Source of the DNA: Otatea glauca
Lineage: Eukaryota; Streptophyta; Magnoliopsida; Poales; Poaceae
Length of the DNA: 64,000 bases
Reading direction: 5' to 3'
Assembly: GCA_036346275.1 (NCBI GenBank)
Contig: CM070730.1
Span: 9,982,309-10,046,308 of the forward strand
Shown: positions 11,430-22,650 of the stretch, piece by piece
Position numbering within the stretch: the first letter of the stretch is position 1
Layout of the letters: every line of letters starts with the position of its first letter
Notes under the pieces: generated by a model
The model's input: only the letters and a program-made list of their open reading frames with translations
Databases searched by the model: none
What the model was told of the DNA's origin: nothing
Made by a program: the position numbers and the translations under genes

Positions 11430-12090
11430 CCTTTCTTATTCCTTGCGTCGCCTTTACTTCTCCTCCGAGCACTGTCGCAGCACGACGCAGGGCTGCCCAT
11501 GGGCGCCCCATCCAGTCGCTTCGGTCGGCGCCTATGCAGTCGCTGACCGACCAACACGAGGTCCTTCCGAGCGGTAACCCTCTCGACCCAAGTGCTCGGC
11601 CTCGCCCGCCTCGGTTGCTAAGTAGCACTTCGCGGAAGAAGGAAGTACCGAACGGAGTGACCTTTGGCTGGTCGGGAGCACTCTCTCCGCGCAAACTCGG
11701 CTAACTCACGCTCATGCGGGTCGGTGACCGACCGGTCACGAGGTCCATCCCGAGCGGTAACCTCTCGACCGAGTGCTACTACCACGCCCAGCCGCTATGG
11801 TCGTAAGTAGCACTTAGCGAAGAAGGAAGTACCCGAGTGGAGCGATCTTTGGCGGCCGGAGCACTCTATCCCTCACAAGTGCGTATGAGCTAGCTGCGTG
11901 GCCAAAAGTTCCTATCCTCTCGCCTCTCCCGGCGACCGACCCACGCCTATGACCCGGTGGTCCTTACGGCTATGGCCGGTCGAGCACTCACCATGACATA
12001 AAAGAGGGCAGGAGGCATACGGGAACTTGCTAAATTTAAGATTATTAACGAACAATAGTCTTTACAATAAAGAAGTACGAATCTAACTTC
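11430..12090. repeat. Tat 3' spacer with 184-bp tandem duplication
   Basis: This non-coding spacer lies between pol and the antisense gene. Two diverged units share 'acgaggtcc', 'gagcggtaacc', 'agtagcactt' and 'gaagaaggaagtacc'; the last lies at 11635 and 11819, a period of 184 bases. No open frame of interest. Confidence 0.65.
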
Positions 12091-12093
12091 TAC

Positions 12094-15000
12094 TTATTCT
12101 TCTTCGAGGGCACTCTGCGGCGGGATATGGCTGGCGATCTCCCGAGCATGCGGCTCAACTTGGAGCTCGAACCTTTCGATCTCGTCGTCGGTCCGATTCC
12201 CAGCGATGCCGCTGCTCACCACCGCAAGGTCTATACCGTCATAGTGAGAGACGGTATTGACCAGCGCCGAGGAAGCTCCAAGCACGGCGCTAACGGTCAG
12301 CGCCCTCTCAACGCCCTAAGACTCGGGCAAGATGGGGCGAGCGCTCGGCCCGCCACGGTTCCAAGGACCCGGTCGCAGACATGCTGGCCGGCCTTGCGAA
12401 GGGCCTCCAGTTCCGCGGCCAGCTCGGCCCGACCACCTTCGGCTACCTTCAACGCCGCCTGCGCCACGTCCCGTGCCGCGACCGCCTCGTCACGAGCCTT
12501 TAGGGCGTCTTCCCGCGCCTCTATAGCGACGTTCAAATTCTTCTGCAGCTCTGCGGATCACAACATCTCCAGATGAGCACGCCTTATGAGTCGCGCTGGC
12601 GGAATTAACCAAGGAGTTGAGACACTTACCGTTCTGAATCCGCTAAGTTCTTTGGCTTCTTCCCGACCCTCGTATGAGGTCCTCAAGGAAGCTCCTTCCG
12701 AGCGGTTCTCCGCCGTAACGCACTCGATCGGCGTCTTTCTGGGCCTGGTCCCGCTCGTTTCGCAGACGGGACGCCTGCGCTTGCGCGGCCTCCTCTGCGG
12801 TGACGACGGCATCCTTGGCGCTAACAGCCTCCGCCCGGAGGAACTCGAGTTCCGCCACCCTCGTCCTCAGAGACTTGGCCCCCAGGCGCTCTTCGAAGAG
12901 GGCCTCGTGGCTTTGATCCAGCTCTTGGCGGGCCTCCGCGTTTCTCGCCGGGTGGGATGAGCCTCCCGAGCCGGCGTAGCTCTGTGGCGCACCTGATCGC
13001 ATTCTCAACGCAGCCCACCCGGGGCTGTCCAAGCGCCGAGAGCTCGCCTTGCCCTGAGCGGGCCCGCAGATGTCAGAAATATAGACACTCCGTCGATCGC
13101 CGCAAAATTCATCGGAAGGTACGAGGTGGGCTCGATCAACTTACCATGCTAACCGCCGGACTCCCGCGATCGTGATCCAACGCTCGTCGGAGGATTCGAG
13201 GCAAGAGCCGACTCTTCCGGACCTGGTCCATCTCATCTTCGGCCCCGAGCGCCTTGCTGAGAGCGCCCACTCGCTCTCCTCCGCCTCGCCAAGGTCCCCG
13301 ACCTACGGGCCATACCGGCAACAGCCTTGATCGCCTGCTCGATGGGGCCGCCCGACCAGGCCCCCACGGCAAGGGCGGTGAATGGGCCTCGGGAATCCCT
13401 CGACGGCTGCGCTGTGGGGCTTCAACCGATGCCTCCCCTTGAGGCACGGGTCGACGCCCAAAGACCGGCACCATCTCCGTCAAGAAGCTCGCGGGTAGCG
13501 TCGTCGTCGCCGACTTCTCCGTAACGACGATCGCACACACGGTGGCGTCCGGCGAGGCGGCGGAGCTCCTCACCGACCTCGGCCTCCGGATGAGGCCGTC
13601 CCTCCGATAGCGAAGCGCCCGCGCGCCCACCGACCGCTGCGCCACGACCACCGCTAACTCGGTTGACGCCCGCACGATCGCAGCGCCCGCCCGCCGCGCG
13701 CGACTCTTCCGGCGGTGGGAACGGCGCCGCTCGCTTGCGAACCACCACAGGCGCGCCGCAACCGCTGGCCATGGTCACACCAGATAGGCGCCTGCACACC
13801 GCAAGCACTTAGAAGTCGCTCGGGCAACTTTGCGGCAACAATGTTCAAACGAGGAAAAGGAGTACTTATCGAGCCGGCGGGCGCTGCAGCGCGCCCTCTT
13901 CGCCGGCCCTCCGAGGGGCGATCCGCCGGCCGCTTTCAAACCGCCTCCACGAGGGCGCCTCTAGGGGCACGACGACGACGCCGACCGCACGGCCGCTTCT
14001 CCGGGCCCCGGCCGTGGTGCCTACGCACCGCCTCCGTCGGGCCTCAATCGGGCCACCTCCGGCCAACGAGTCGAAAAGAACCCACGGTATGGGTAACCGG
14101 GCTCTCCCAGCGCCGCTGTCGGTGGAGGACGCCCCGCGCGTAGTCTCGACACGTCCTCACCACGCGGCGCTCGCCGCAAGGCCTTCTTCCTCTTCTTCTT
14201 CTCTCCTCCTCCTTCCGCTTCTTGCGGGAGGAGTCAAGCTGTGCGGCCTCCGCACGGGCCGCAGCCTTCGACGCCTTCTCCCCCGGGAGCAACGCCCGGG
14301 AGACCATTCCCGAGCCCCTAGAGGATGCGAAAACACCGATCGATCGGGCGCCAAAGGCAAAGGGAAGAAAGAGGCGTGGAGAAGAACGCCCGACCTACCA
14401 GATTTGGGGGGTGGGCCGTCGAGAATGGCTCCGGGTAGCCGCCCGCAGCCTCGATGGCGCTTTGCGATTACGGTGGCCACGGGCCGACCTCGATCGCGGC
14501 GAGCTCGGGCCCGCCACCCTCATCTTATCGACGCCTCATACGGAACAGGGACGCGGCACATGCATGAGGGTTGCACGCGATCCCCATGAAGGCACGCACG
14601 ACGACATCCCGGTGAGCCTCGCTCCCTTAGAGTCCCGACCGCCCACGATCGGGGCCACCTTCTTCTTCTCCTTCTTATCAAGACCTGTGTCCATTCTTCC
14701 CCCACAGAAGCGGCGGTGAACGGCGGGCGCTATCTCCGACATTCAACATAAAACCACTCAAAACGCGTCATCCCTTGTTGGACGACGGTAGCTTGACGCG
14801 TTGAGGTACTCGAGCTCCGCCGGCCGAAGCGGAGGGCAGACCGAGGGGCGCCAGAGCATCCACCGGCTTGACCTTCCGAGCCTTGCTTGGAGGAAGTACC
14901 TCCAAATACCGGTCGCGGCTCGATCCCCAAGAAGGCCTCACAAAGCGTGATGAAGATGGCGATGTGGAGGACCCCGTTGGGGTTGAGATGGTGTACCTTT

Positions 15001-15220
15001 GCCTTGTAGTGGAAGAGCAGCCCTCGAACGAACGGGTGCAGCGGCAGGCCGAAGCCGCGCTCGAAGAACGAGGCAGGCACTACAATCTCGTCGTCCCCGG
15101 TGAAGGGGCGGCGGCCCCCGTCGGCACCCTCCAGTGGGAAAGATCCTGCGCAAGGAGGAAGCCTTTCTTCACCAAGCCGAGCGCGCGGCTGGCCTGGGCA
15201 GAGCACTCCGGCCACGACAT
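12094..15220 (-). pseudogene. Antisense gene 1 of the Tat element ('putative gypsy type transposon' family)
   Basis: This gene lies on the opposite strand to gag-pol. From an ATG at 15220 (MSWPECSAQ), the frames carry the conserved block FFERGFGLPLHPFVRGLLF, then HHLNPNGVLHIAIFITL and CEAFLGIEP (about 15060-14910), which I recognise as the plant 'putative gypsy type transposon' domain found in RIRE2-like elements. Further downstream (12.3-13.03 kb) the minus strand encodes alanine- and glutamate-rich coiled coil, for example EAREDALKARDEAVAARD. The frame changes after WRVPT and several times later, so it is broken. A TATA-like box (complement of 15351-15357) lies 131 bases upstream of the ATG. 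The molecular role of this family is unknown. Confidence 0.8.
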
Positions 15221-15350
15221 CCTCGCGAGAAGACGACGGAAAGGTGAGGAAGGGAGAAAGCTCTTTTTCTGCTTTTTCTTGTCTTAGGCAGAGGGCTGGA
15301 AGATGAGGAAGGCAAGAGCGTGTAACTACCCAAGAACGTCCCAGCGACGT

Positions 15351-15357
15351 ATTTATA
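15351..15357 (-). promoter_or_regulatory. TATA-like box of antisense gene 1
   Basis: TATAAAT on the minus strand lies 131 bases before the ATG of antisense gene 1, inside a GC-rich region where such a motif is rare. This supports independent antisense transcription. Confidence 0.5.
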
Positions 15358-15359
15358 AA

Positions 15360-16216
15360 AGACGAGCGGGCGCCGACCGAACAAGCACCCCCTCGGGCGA
15401 AGCGTCGCGTACACCCTTGTCTACCGTGCCGGGCGCCTGGTAACTCCCGGTTTCCAATTCCTCTCTGCTTTTAATCCTGACAAGCCAGTAGAACCGTAAA
15501 GACACCGCCTCGGGCCACGAGTCCTGAGACCTCTCGATCTTCGCCTTTAGGCCAGGACGGTTGCCCTGGGGCGCGTGCGAGAGGCCCGCTGGGCCGCTGC
15601 GGCCCCAAAATGGCAAGACCTCAATGGCTCGCGCCAGGGGCCCAGCCGAAAGCTGTGGGTTCTAAAGGCGTATCCCACCAGATGGATGTAAGGCCGCCCC
15701 AGCAAAAATCGAGCAAAGGACGGGTACGAGGCGAGCCCCCAGTGATCCCCCCGTTGGGTCGGCTGACGACCCAATCGCCTCTACTCATGTCCGAGACCAT
15801 ACTTCACACTCTCTCGGGAGCTCATCGATGGGAGACACCGGTGTGCCTCAGGTGGCTCGGACGACCTGTGGTCCGACACGTGATCGAGTAAAGAAAGGTT
15901 TCTTATGGGTCGCCCACGGCAGGCTGTGACATCCTACTCTGGGACCGTCCGCTCGGAAGGGTCCCCCTTGGCGGACCTCCCAGACCCACTCGGACTACTC
16001 GTTATTAGCTCCACGAGCACGGCGTTCGAACCAACGCGGTAAACGCGTCGCCGCCACCCCTCGGGTCCCACACCGCAGGCGGGTACACGTGTGGGATAGA
16101 CGGCGGCCACTTCTCTCGCAGCTACCCTTGCTAGACGAGGACTGGGGATGAATGCCCCACGTCCAGCTACGACGTAAAACGAGCCACGTCCATCTACGAC
16201 GTAAAATGAGCCACGT
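15360..16216. other. Tat 3' region spacer
   Basis: No gene is recognised. The end (16160-16216) contains partial, diverged forerunners of the minisatellite unit, such as 'ctacgacgtaaaacgagcc'. Confidence 0.6.
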
Positions 16217-17770
16217 CTAGCTACGACGTTAAACGAGCACTCGGACACCTGAACCTCGCGAAGAGGCATCCGGTCGTCCCTGCCGACCAAGGCACGGTCT
16301 AGCTACGACGTTAAATGAGCACTCGGACACCCAAACCTCGCGAAGAGGCATCCGGTCGTCCCTGCCGACCAAGGCACGGTCTAGCTACGACGTTAAACGA
16401 GCACTCGGACACCCGAACCTCACGAAGAGGCATCCGGTCGTCCCTGCCGACCAAGGCACGGTCTAGCTACGACATTAAACGAGCACTCGGACACCCGAAC
16501 CTCACGAAGAGGCATCCGGTCGTCCCTGCCGACCAAGGCACGGTCTAGCTACGACGTTAAACGAGCACTCGGACACCCGAACCTCACGAAAAGGCATCCG
16601 GTCGTCCCTGCCGACCAAGGCACGGTCTAGCTATGACATTAAATGAGCACTCGGACACCCGAACCTCACGAAGAGGCATCCGGTCATCCCACGGTCTAGC
16701 TACGACGTTAAACGAGCACTCGGACACCCGAACCTCGCGAAGAGGCATCCGGTCGTCCCTGCCGACCAAGGCACGGTCTAGCTACGACATTAAACGAGCA
16801 CTCGGACACCCGAACCTCACGAAGAGGCATCCGGTCATCACACGGTCTAGCTACGACGTTAAACGAGCACTCGGACACCCGAACCTCACGAAGAGGCATC
16901 CGGTCATCCCTGCCGACCAAGGCACGGTCTAGCTACGACATTAAACGAGCGCTCGGACACCCGAACCTCATGAAGAGGCATCCGGTCGTCCCTGCCGACT
17001 AAGGCACGGTCTAGCTACGACGTTAAACGAGCACTCGGACACCCGAACCTCACGAAGAGGCATTCGGTCGTCCCTGCCGACCAAGGCACGGTCTAGCTAC
17101 GACATTAAACGAGCGCTCGGACACCCGAACCTCGCGAAGAGGCATCCGGTCGTCCCTGCCGACCAAGGCACGGTCTAGCTACGACATTAAACGAGCACTC
17201 GGACACCCGAACCTCACGAAGAGGCATCCGGTCAACCCACGGTCTAGCTACGACGTTAAACGAGCACTCGGACACCCGAACCTCGCGAAGAGGCATCCGG
17301 TCGTCCTCGCCGACTAAAGGCACGGTCTAGCTACGACGTTAAACGAGCACTCGGACACCCGAACCTCACGAAGAGGCATCCGGTCGTCCCCGCCGACCAA
17401 GGCACGGTCTAGCTACGACGTTAAACGAGCACTCGGACACCCGAACCTCACGAAGAGGCATCCGGTCGTCCCTGCCGACCAAGGCACGGTCTAGCTACGA
17501 CGTTAAACGAGCACTCGGACACCCGAACCTCACGAAGAGGCATCCGGTCGTCCCTGCCGACCAAGGCACGGTCTAGCTACGACGTTAAACGAGCACTCGG
17601 ACACCCGAACCTCGCGAAGAGGCATCCGATTGTCCCACGGTCTAGCTACGACGTTAAACAAGCACTCGAACACCCGAACCTCATGAAGAGGCATCCGGTC
17701 GTCCCACGGTCTAGCTACGATGTTAAACAAGCACTCGAACACCCGAACCTCTCGAAGAAGCATCCGGTCG
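16217..17770 (+). repeat. Minisatellite inside the Tat element, 20 units of 82 or 69 bp
   Basis: Twenty tandem units each start CTAGCTACGA, at 16217, 16299, 16381, 16463, 16545, 16627, 16696, 16778, 16847, 16929, 17011, 17093, 17175, 17244, 17327, 17409, 17491, 17573, 17642 and 17711. Fourteen of the 19 spacings are 82 bases (one is 83). Five are 69, caused by loss of the 13-base segment TGCCGACCAAGGC. Units are nearly identical, so the array expanded recently. Open frames across it are by-products of the repeat, since 82 is not a multiple of three. Confidence 0.97.
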
Positions 17771-18006
17771 TCCCTTCGCACGCTCGACTGCTCGCACCCA
17801 GAAAGAAGCAATCACCTTCCGATTACCGATTCTCGAAGGCCAAGTTGGAAAATAATCGAAACAAGCTCATTGCAAAGACAAGGAAAAAGGAGATTTCATT
17901 ATAGGCCAACGGGCTCAAACTTTACACCATGTTACATGAGGTGCCCGGCAGATTCAAAAACTACGCAAGGCTACAAGATATGGCGGAGCTATTTCTGCAC
18001 CAAGTA

Positions 18007-18375
18007 TCATATCTTGAGCATCGATCTTTGCATCGCGTTGCCGCGACCGACGGCTACAAATTCCGGTCCGTCGGCGCCGCCTCCCGCCAAGACCGACACT
18101 GCCATGCGTACAAATCCCTTGATGCCACACGCGCAGCGGCTACCGCACAAGCCCTGCGCCATCGCCTCCAGGAGGGCCTCCCTCACCTCAAAGAGCTTCG
18201 GGACGACCCCAAGCAACGAGTCGACAGCGGCAGTGTCGCGGGCCACGGCCTCCTCTTCCTCCGTGAGCTCGGCCATCGCCTGGTCGTACCCAGCCCAGAG
18301 CTCAGCCAGAGGATCTTCTTCCTCCGCCTCGTCGTCATCACCAAAGTTGAAGATCAGTGAATGCCTCGAAGCCAT
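18007..18375 (-). CDS. Antisense gene 2 of the Tat element, small acidic protein
   Basis: A 122-residue minus-strand ORF starts MASRHSLIFNFGDDDEAEEE at 18375 and ends in TGA at 18007-18009. It is strongly acidic near the N-terminus (DDDEAEEEDPLAELWAGYD), then predicted helical (QAMAELTEEEEAVARDT), with a glycine-rich tail. A TATA box (complement of 18439-18446, TATATAAG) stands about 64 bases upstream of the ATG, consistent with its own promoter. Small extra ORFs near the 3' end are known in Tat elements, but their function is not. Unlike gag-pol, this frame is uninterrupted. Confidence 0.6.
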   Translation of the reverse strand: MASRHSLIFNFGDDDEAEEEDPLAELWAGYDQAMAELTEEEEAVARDTAAVDSLLGVVPKLFEVREALLEAMAQGLCGSRCACGIKGFVRMAVSVLAGGGADGPEFVAVGRGNAMQRSMLKI

Positions 18376-18438
18376 TTTAGAGGATTGCAAGAGAGGACTC
18401 TGGTTTGAGGGACGATCACTCAAATAAGCGGCGACGCC

Positions 18439-18446
18439 CTTATATA
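18439..18446 (-). promoter_or_regulatory. TATA box of antisense gene 2
   Basis: TATATAAG on the minus strand lies about 64 bases before the ATG at 18375, a normal plant promoter distance. Confidence 0.5.
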
Positions 18447-18749
18447 CCCAGACGGAGGGAGATCGAACGTCTTCAGAATAAATGCAAGCGCCGGAAAACG
18501 AAGCGCCCTTCACCAAAACCCGGCGATCAAGAAGACGGCGGGCAAGGTGAACCAAGCCATGCGCGACGCCGCGAACGGCAATTAGAAAGCCCCGCTGTTC
18601 GAATGCCCCGCCAAGTTCGTGGCAGCCGTCGAATGCGTCGGGGTACACCTGGCGGAAACCGGTTCGCCTAGTCGGTCGGACCGTCCAAACGGGCCCAGTC
18701 GCCATTCACATTCAAATTCAACCCCCAACCGAATCTGCCGAACTCGCTC

Positions 18750-18766
18750 GGGGGTTCGGGGGCTAC
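18750..18766 (+). other. Polypurine tract of the Tat element
   Basis: The G-rich tract GGGGGTTCGGGGGCTAC directly precedes the TG of the 3' LTR, where plus-strand DNA synthesis is primed. Confidence 0.75.
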
Positions 18767-19646
18767 TGACGAATACTCATACCAGGGGTACCCCAACGGC
18801 CCAGGGTGACGAGCGGGCTGCCTCAAGCATAGCTCAAGCTTAGCAGGCCGCTCTAAGCCCGCCATCGACCAAAAGCACTGCGCAGGTCGCGCAGACACCC
18901 ATTCCCGACCAATCGGGATAAGCATCCCCGACCAAGCAGGGCTCCCGACCTCCGCAGCAGGTCGGATCCCCCGACTCCGATCAAACCAAGGCAACCTCCG
19001 CCGAGGGCCGCGTGTCGAAGCCTCCATCGCCCACGACCATGTGCCCCACTTGACGGGTCAATCAAGTGACTATACGAGCGGTGGCCCTTCCCAAGATGGT
19101 TTAATGATCTGCTGAAGTCAAGCTTCTAGTCCTATCGACTACCACATACGACACGAAAAGCACGCCCTCCCGAGGCAAGACCGGCGTTATACACAAGAAC
19201 GTCAACACTCGTCGTCAGCTCACGAAGCGGTCGCCATTTCCCAACAAGCGACTAACCGCCCGCCCAACAAGACTACCGACCAGCGTGGGCAAGACGAAGG
19301 GTGACCAGTCGACAGAACAAAGGACCGAAGCTCTTAGCATAGGTCACCTCGTCCTTCCCCAACTCTCGATGTAACCTGCCCTTCCTACTGTATAAAAAGG
19401 GTAAGGGGAGAAGAGACAGACAGAGAAGAAACGAGCATTCTTGCGCTAAGGCTCTTAGCTCGCTCTTGTAAACACTGTGTAACCATCCGCCCTAAAAGCA
19501 ATACAATACCACCGCATTTAATCGAGTAGGGACTTTCGGCCCGAACCAGTATACATCTTGGGCTTCCGAGTCTAACCATTCGGGGAGCGGGAACGCGCGG
19601 CCCCTTAGACTTACAAATTTACTTGCCGGTGCTCGAAACGCCGACA
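18767..19646 (+). repeat. 3' LTR of the Tat element
   Basis: 880 bp, the same length as the 5' LTR, starting TGACGAATAC and ending CGCCGACA, with a TATA box at 19391-19398. The first 255 and last 310 bases match the 5' LTR almost perfectly. About 19020-19335 carries many single-base indels and substitutions relative to 4965-5255. Confidence 0.96.
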
Positions 19647-21279
19647 AATAGAGTTTACTCTATGTTTGATGGTCTCAATAGTATTGATCCTTTTCCGCCA
19701 CTCTATATAATTTGGATCATTACTTGAAAACCATCAAAATGAGTATATGAAACTTGTGTAGTCAATATATACTCATGACAATTTTAATGCAATTTAAATT
19801 GTGTTCGGTTGTCATAATCATTAAAGAACCAATCATGTGTTGATGGTGTTCTTTGTTAGTTAAAGGATAAATGAGAAGTTTTTGAGTATATGAAGCATTA
19901 GTTGCATCAGTATACTCAAGACAAATTAAATTATTTCAATCAATTGATTTGGGCTGTGGTCAATCATCATAGAAATAGATCGAAGGATCTTAGGGCATCC
20001 ATTATGTGTTAATGGAGTGCATTGATGATTGAGACAATCATGTTTGTTAGACTAACCTTTTCTCTGAGTTCTGAAAGTAGGTTGAATTCAACGATGATGA
20101 AGATTTGGATGGTATCATGTGTTGATAGCCATCAAGTCGAGAATCGGGATAAAGGACGTTATAATGTGTTGATGAGTGTCAAGAGAAGATCCCGAAGAGA
20201 AGAGCAAAGGAGTTCATTATGTGTTGATGAACGAGACGAGATCCCGACTTGAAGAAAAGGATGATGGTTATCATAAAAGCTCCAAGTGGATGTGCTAGAG
20301 GAAAATGTATAACTAGCTAGGGCCAAGGATGTGTTCCTAGTCTTTTACCGGTTTCGGTATTTGGATGAGAGACAGGTTGCTAGTTAGGTTGCCGTACTAT
20401 TAAAAGGGGTCGAGTCTTATAACTTGAGCTTCATCATGTGTTGATGAACTCAATCCCGTTTGCTCTAGCTCACGCTCTCTTAATTTGGATTTATTGGTTC
20501 TTGTGCATAGCGTTGATATTTATGAATGTGTTTTTGCAAATAGTCGAAGATCATACACTTGCTTTTATTCGTGTGTTTTTTTGCATAGAGATAAGTTTTG
20601 CATGTGTTGCAAAAAGGAGAAAGCTCATGCATTTGGTTTTAATGGTTGTTATTTGTATAGAGCTAAGTATTTGCATGTGTTGCAAATAGCGATAGCTCAT
20701 GCATTGGTTTTCTTAGCTTGTGACTAGTAGGGTTTGCAAATGTATTTTGCAAATTGCTAGAGATCTTGTGTTGATCATCACAAGGCTAATCAAGTTTATT
20801 GCTTGGTGTTTGCAAAATGAGTTTTTGTAAAATATTGATGTTTATGCTTATTATCTTGGAGCATGAGATAAGCATTTTCAAATGTGTTTTGCAAAGTGTT
20901 GTGATCATGTTTTGATCATCTCATGGCTCAAGATTTGATTTTAATTGAATGGATTCGTTATTTGCAAATAAGCAGAAAGTTTATGAGATTGATCCTGGAG
21001 CATGTGTTGGCATTTGTAAATATGTTTTGCATAGTATCGTGATTATGTGTTAATCATTACATGGCTCAAGGTTTGATCTTGTAGACTCTTGGTTTATTAT
21101 TTGCAAATGCGTTTTGCAAATAAATTAAGCTTAATGCAATTCTTGGAACATGTGTTGAGAATTTGCAAATATGTTTTGCAAATTGGTATGATAATGTGTT
21201 GATCACCACATAGATCAAAGAATTAATCTTAATTGGTTCTTGATTTGAAAAGGAATGATTTCTTTGTGAAATCATGTTT

Positions 21280-21790
21280 TTGCCAATTTGGCCGGCACTA
21301 CCGACGTGTTAATTCTGGTAGTACCGCTCGGCCGGTGGTACCGCTTATGGGAGCCGGTACTGTCGTTTCGTCAGTACTACCGCCCCTTTGATGGTGGTAG
21401 TTATTTTCCAATGGGCATGTCTTTGTGCCCATCCCTTGGCCAGCACTACCAGGCTCAAGGAGTGGTACTGTCGAAGGTTGGCAGTACCGTCGTCTAGTAG
21501 CCGGTAGTTATTTTCTAGAGCGTGTGTTTCTCGGTGATCTTCTGAGGCTGTTACTACCGGGCCCTAGGGCCGGAACTACTGCTCGATCGGTAGTATGACT
21601 CCTACATGGTCAGTAGTACCGGCTTTACTGTGCAACGACTAGTTTCGGTGCTAAATCCGACCGCTGGCTTAGATGCCGGCGCTACCAGCCCTACATGGAC
21701 AGTAGTGCCTGTTTTTCTAAGTTTTGCCCAATTTGCCCTACAAATGGCTAGTTTTCTTTTGGAAGGCTATGAAAGGAGCCTTGGGGGCTG
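21280..21790. repeat. 'ggtagtaccg' word cluster inside the solo LTR
   Basis: Many copies of GGTAGTACCG, GGTACTGTCG and related words in both orientations give potential hairpins. This cluster is characteristic of Maximus/SIRE-type LTRs in grasses. An adjacent stretch (20.5-22.0 kb) repeats 'gcatgtgttgca' and 'gcaaatatgttttgcaaa'. Confidence 0.6.
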
Positions 21791-22588
21791 ACATTTGGAT
21801 TTTGCTATGGTTTTTGGAAAGTTTATTGCTCCTTGTGGTTGAGTTGTGCATGTGTTACATTCTTCAATTTAGTTTTTGAGCTAAGAGCGATTCTAATTTA
21901 CATATGTTGCAATTAAAAGTGGGTTAAGTGTTCTTTGTGCATGTGTTGCACTTAGAGGAGAGCCTTGTGCATCTATTGCACTCGGTGGTCACCATTGTGC
22001 ATGTGTTGCACTTGGTGAGGTTCAAGCTAGAAGGCTTGACCTATTACTCTTGGTGTTTGTCGACACCTAGACGGTCGGGAGGCATCGCGGTCGTTGACCT
22101 TCTCAATGGAGATTGTGAGAAGGCCCGATGAGTTGTGAAGGTTGGAGCTCACCTACCCGGAGGAGGGAAAGAGCGACCACTAGTGGATTCGAGGTGGGTG
22201 CTTAATTCGTGGAGGCGGTCCAATGTGTTTGGGCTAACCTCAACATGGACTAGGGAAGACCGACGAGTCCCCGAACACTACGGTAAAAAGTATCGTATCT
22301 CATTGTGGTTTGTTTTCTTGTTCTCATTTACATTGAAGCAATTTATATTCATAGAATTAAATTGATTGATTGCTTGTCTTTAAGTTTGCAACCTTATTTA
22401 GAGACATAGATAGTTAATGCACTTAGTGAACCTAGTTGATTTAGGCTTTAATCGTGAAAACCTTAGTTTATCGTTTTCGCATATTATTTAGGTTTTGACA
22501 TAGGCGATAATTCGTTAGTCATATTAATCAAAAAGAATTTTTAAAACCGCCTATTCACCTCTCTCTAGTCGGCATCCTTGGTCTTACA

Positions 22589-22650
22589 CATATGCCCCAT
22601 CTGGCCGCTGATGCAGTAGACCCAGATGAGCGAGTTGTAGGCAGGGTTAA
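22589..22650 (-). pseudogene. Coding-like fragment beyond the solo LTR
   Basis: The minus strand reads PAYNSLIWVYCISGQMGHM up to the LTR insertion point. Joined across the LTR to 4184, the frame continues AWVDRVK and then stops. I do not recognise the protein. It may belong to the same destroyed gene as the fragment at 3540-3955. Confidence 0.3.

Larger units (their letters stand above)
4692..19646 (+). mobile_element. Complete Ty3-gypsy Tat/RIRE2-type LTR retrotransposon
   Basis: A 14,955-bp element is bounded by two 880-bp LTRs that start TG and end CA. It is flanked by a perfect 5-bp target duplication, AATAG, at 4687-4691 and 19647-19651. The order on the plus strand is: LTR, tRNA primer-binding site, gag, protease, reverse transcriptase, RNase H, a second RNase H, integrase, a long 3' region with antisense genes and a minisatellite, polypurine tract, LTR. 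The second RNase H, the integrase placed last without a chromodomain, and the antisense 'gypsy-type transposon' gene place it in the Tat lineage. Every coding region carries frameshifts or stops, so it is not autonomous as read. Confidence 0.96.
4190..22588 (+). mobile_element. Solo-LTR-like Maximus/SIRE-type sequence, split by the Tat element
   Basis: Removing the inserted Tat element and one copy of its target duplication leaves a sequence of about 3.4 kb with matching ends, TGTAAG at 4190 and CTTACA at 22588. The left end contains 'tttggtgattgat' and the right end 'accgcctattcacctctctctagtcggcatcc'. Both phrases are typical of grass Maximus/SIRE-type copia LTRs. The interior (21.28-21.7 kb) is rich in 'ggtagtaccg' words, also typical of these LTRs. 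Flanking bases are TATAT (4185-4189) and CATAT (22589-22593), a target duplication with one mismatch. No primer-binding site or coding domain follows the right end, which favours a solo LTR. A non-LTR origin is less likely. Confidence 0.65.

Noticed and set aside
16217..17770. Regular repeats resembling a CRISPR array
   Set aside because: There are no spacers; the whole 82/69-bp unit repeats, inside a plant retrotransposon.
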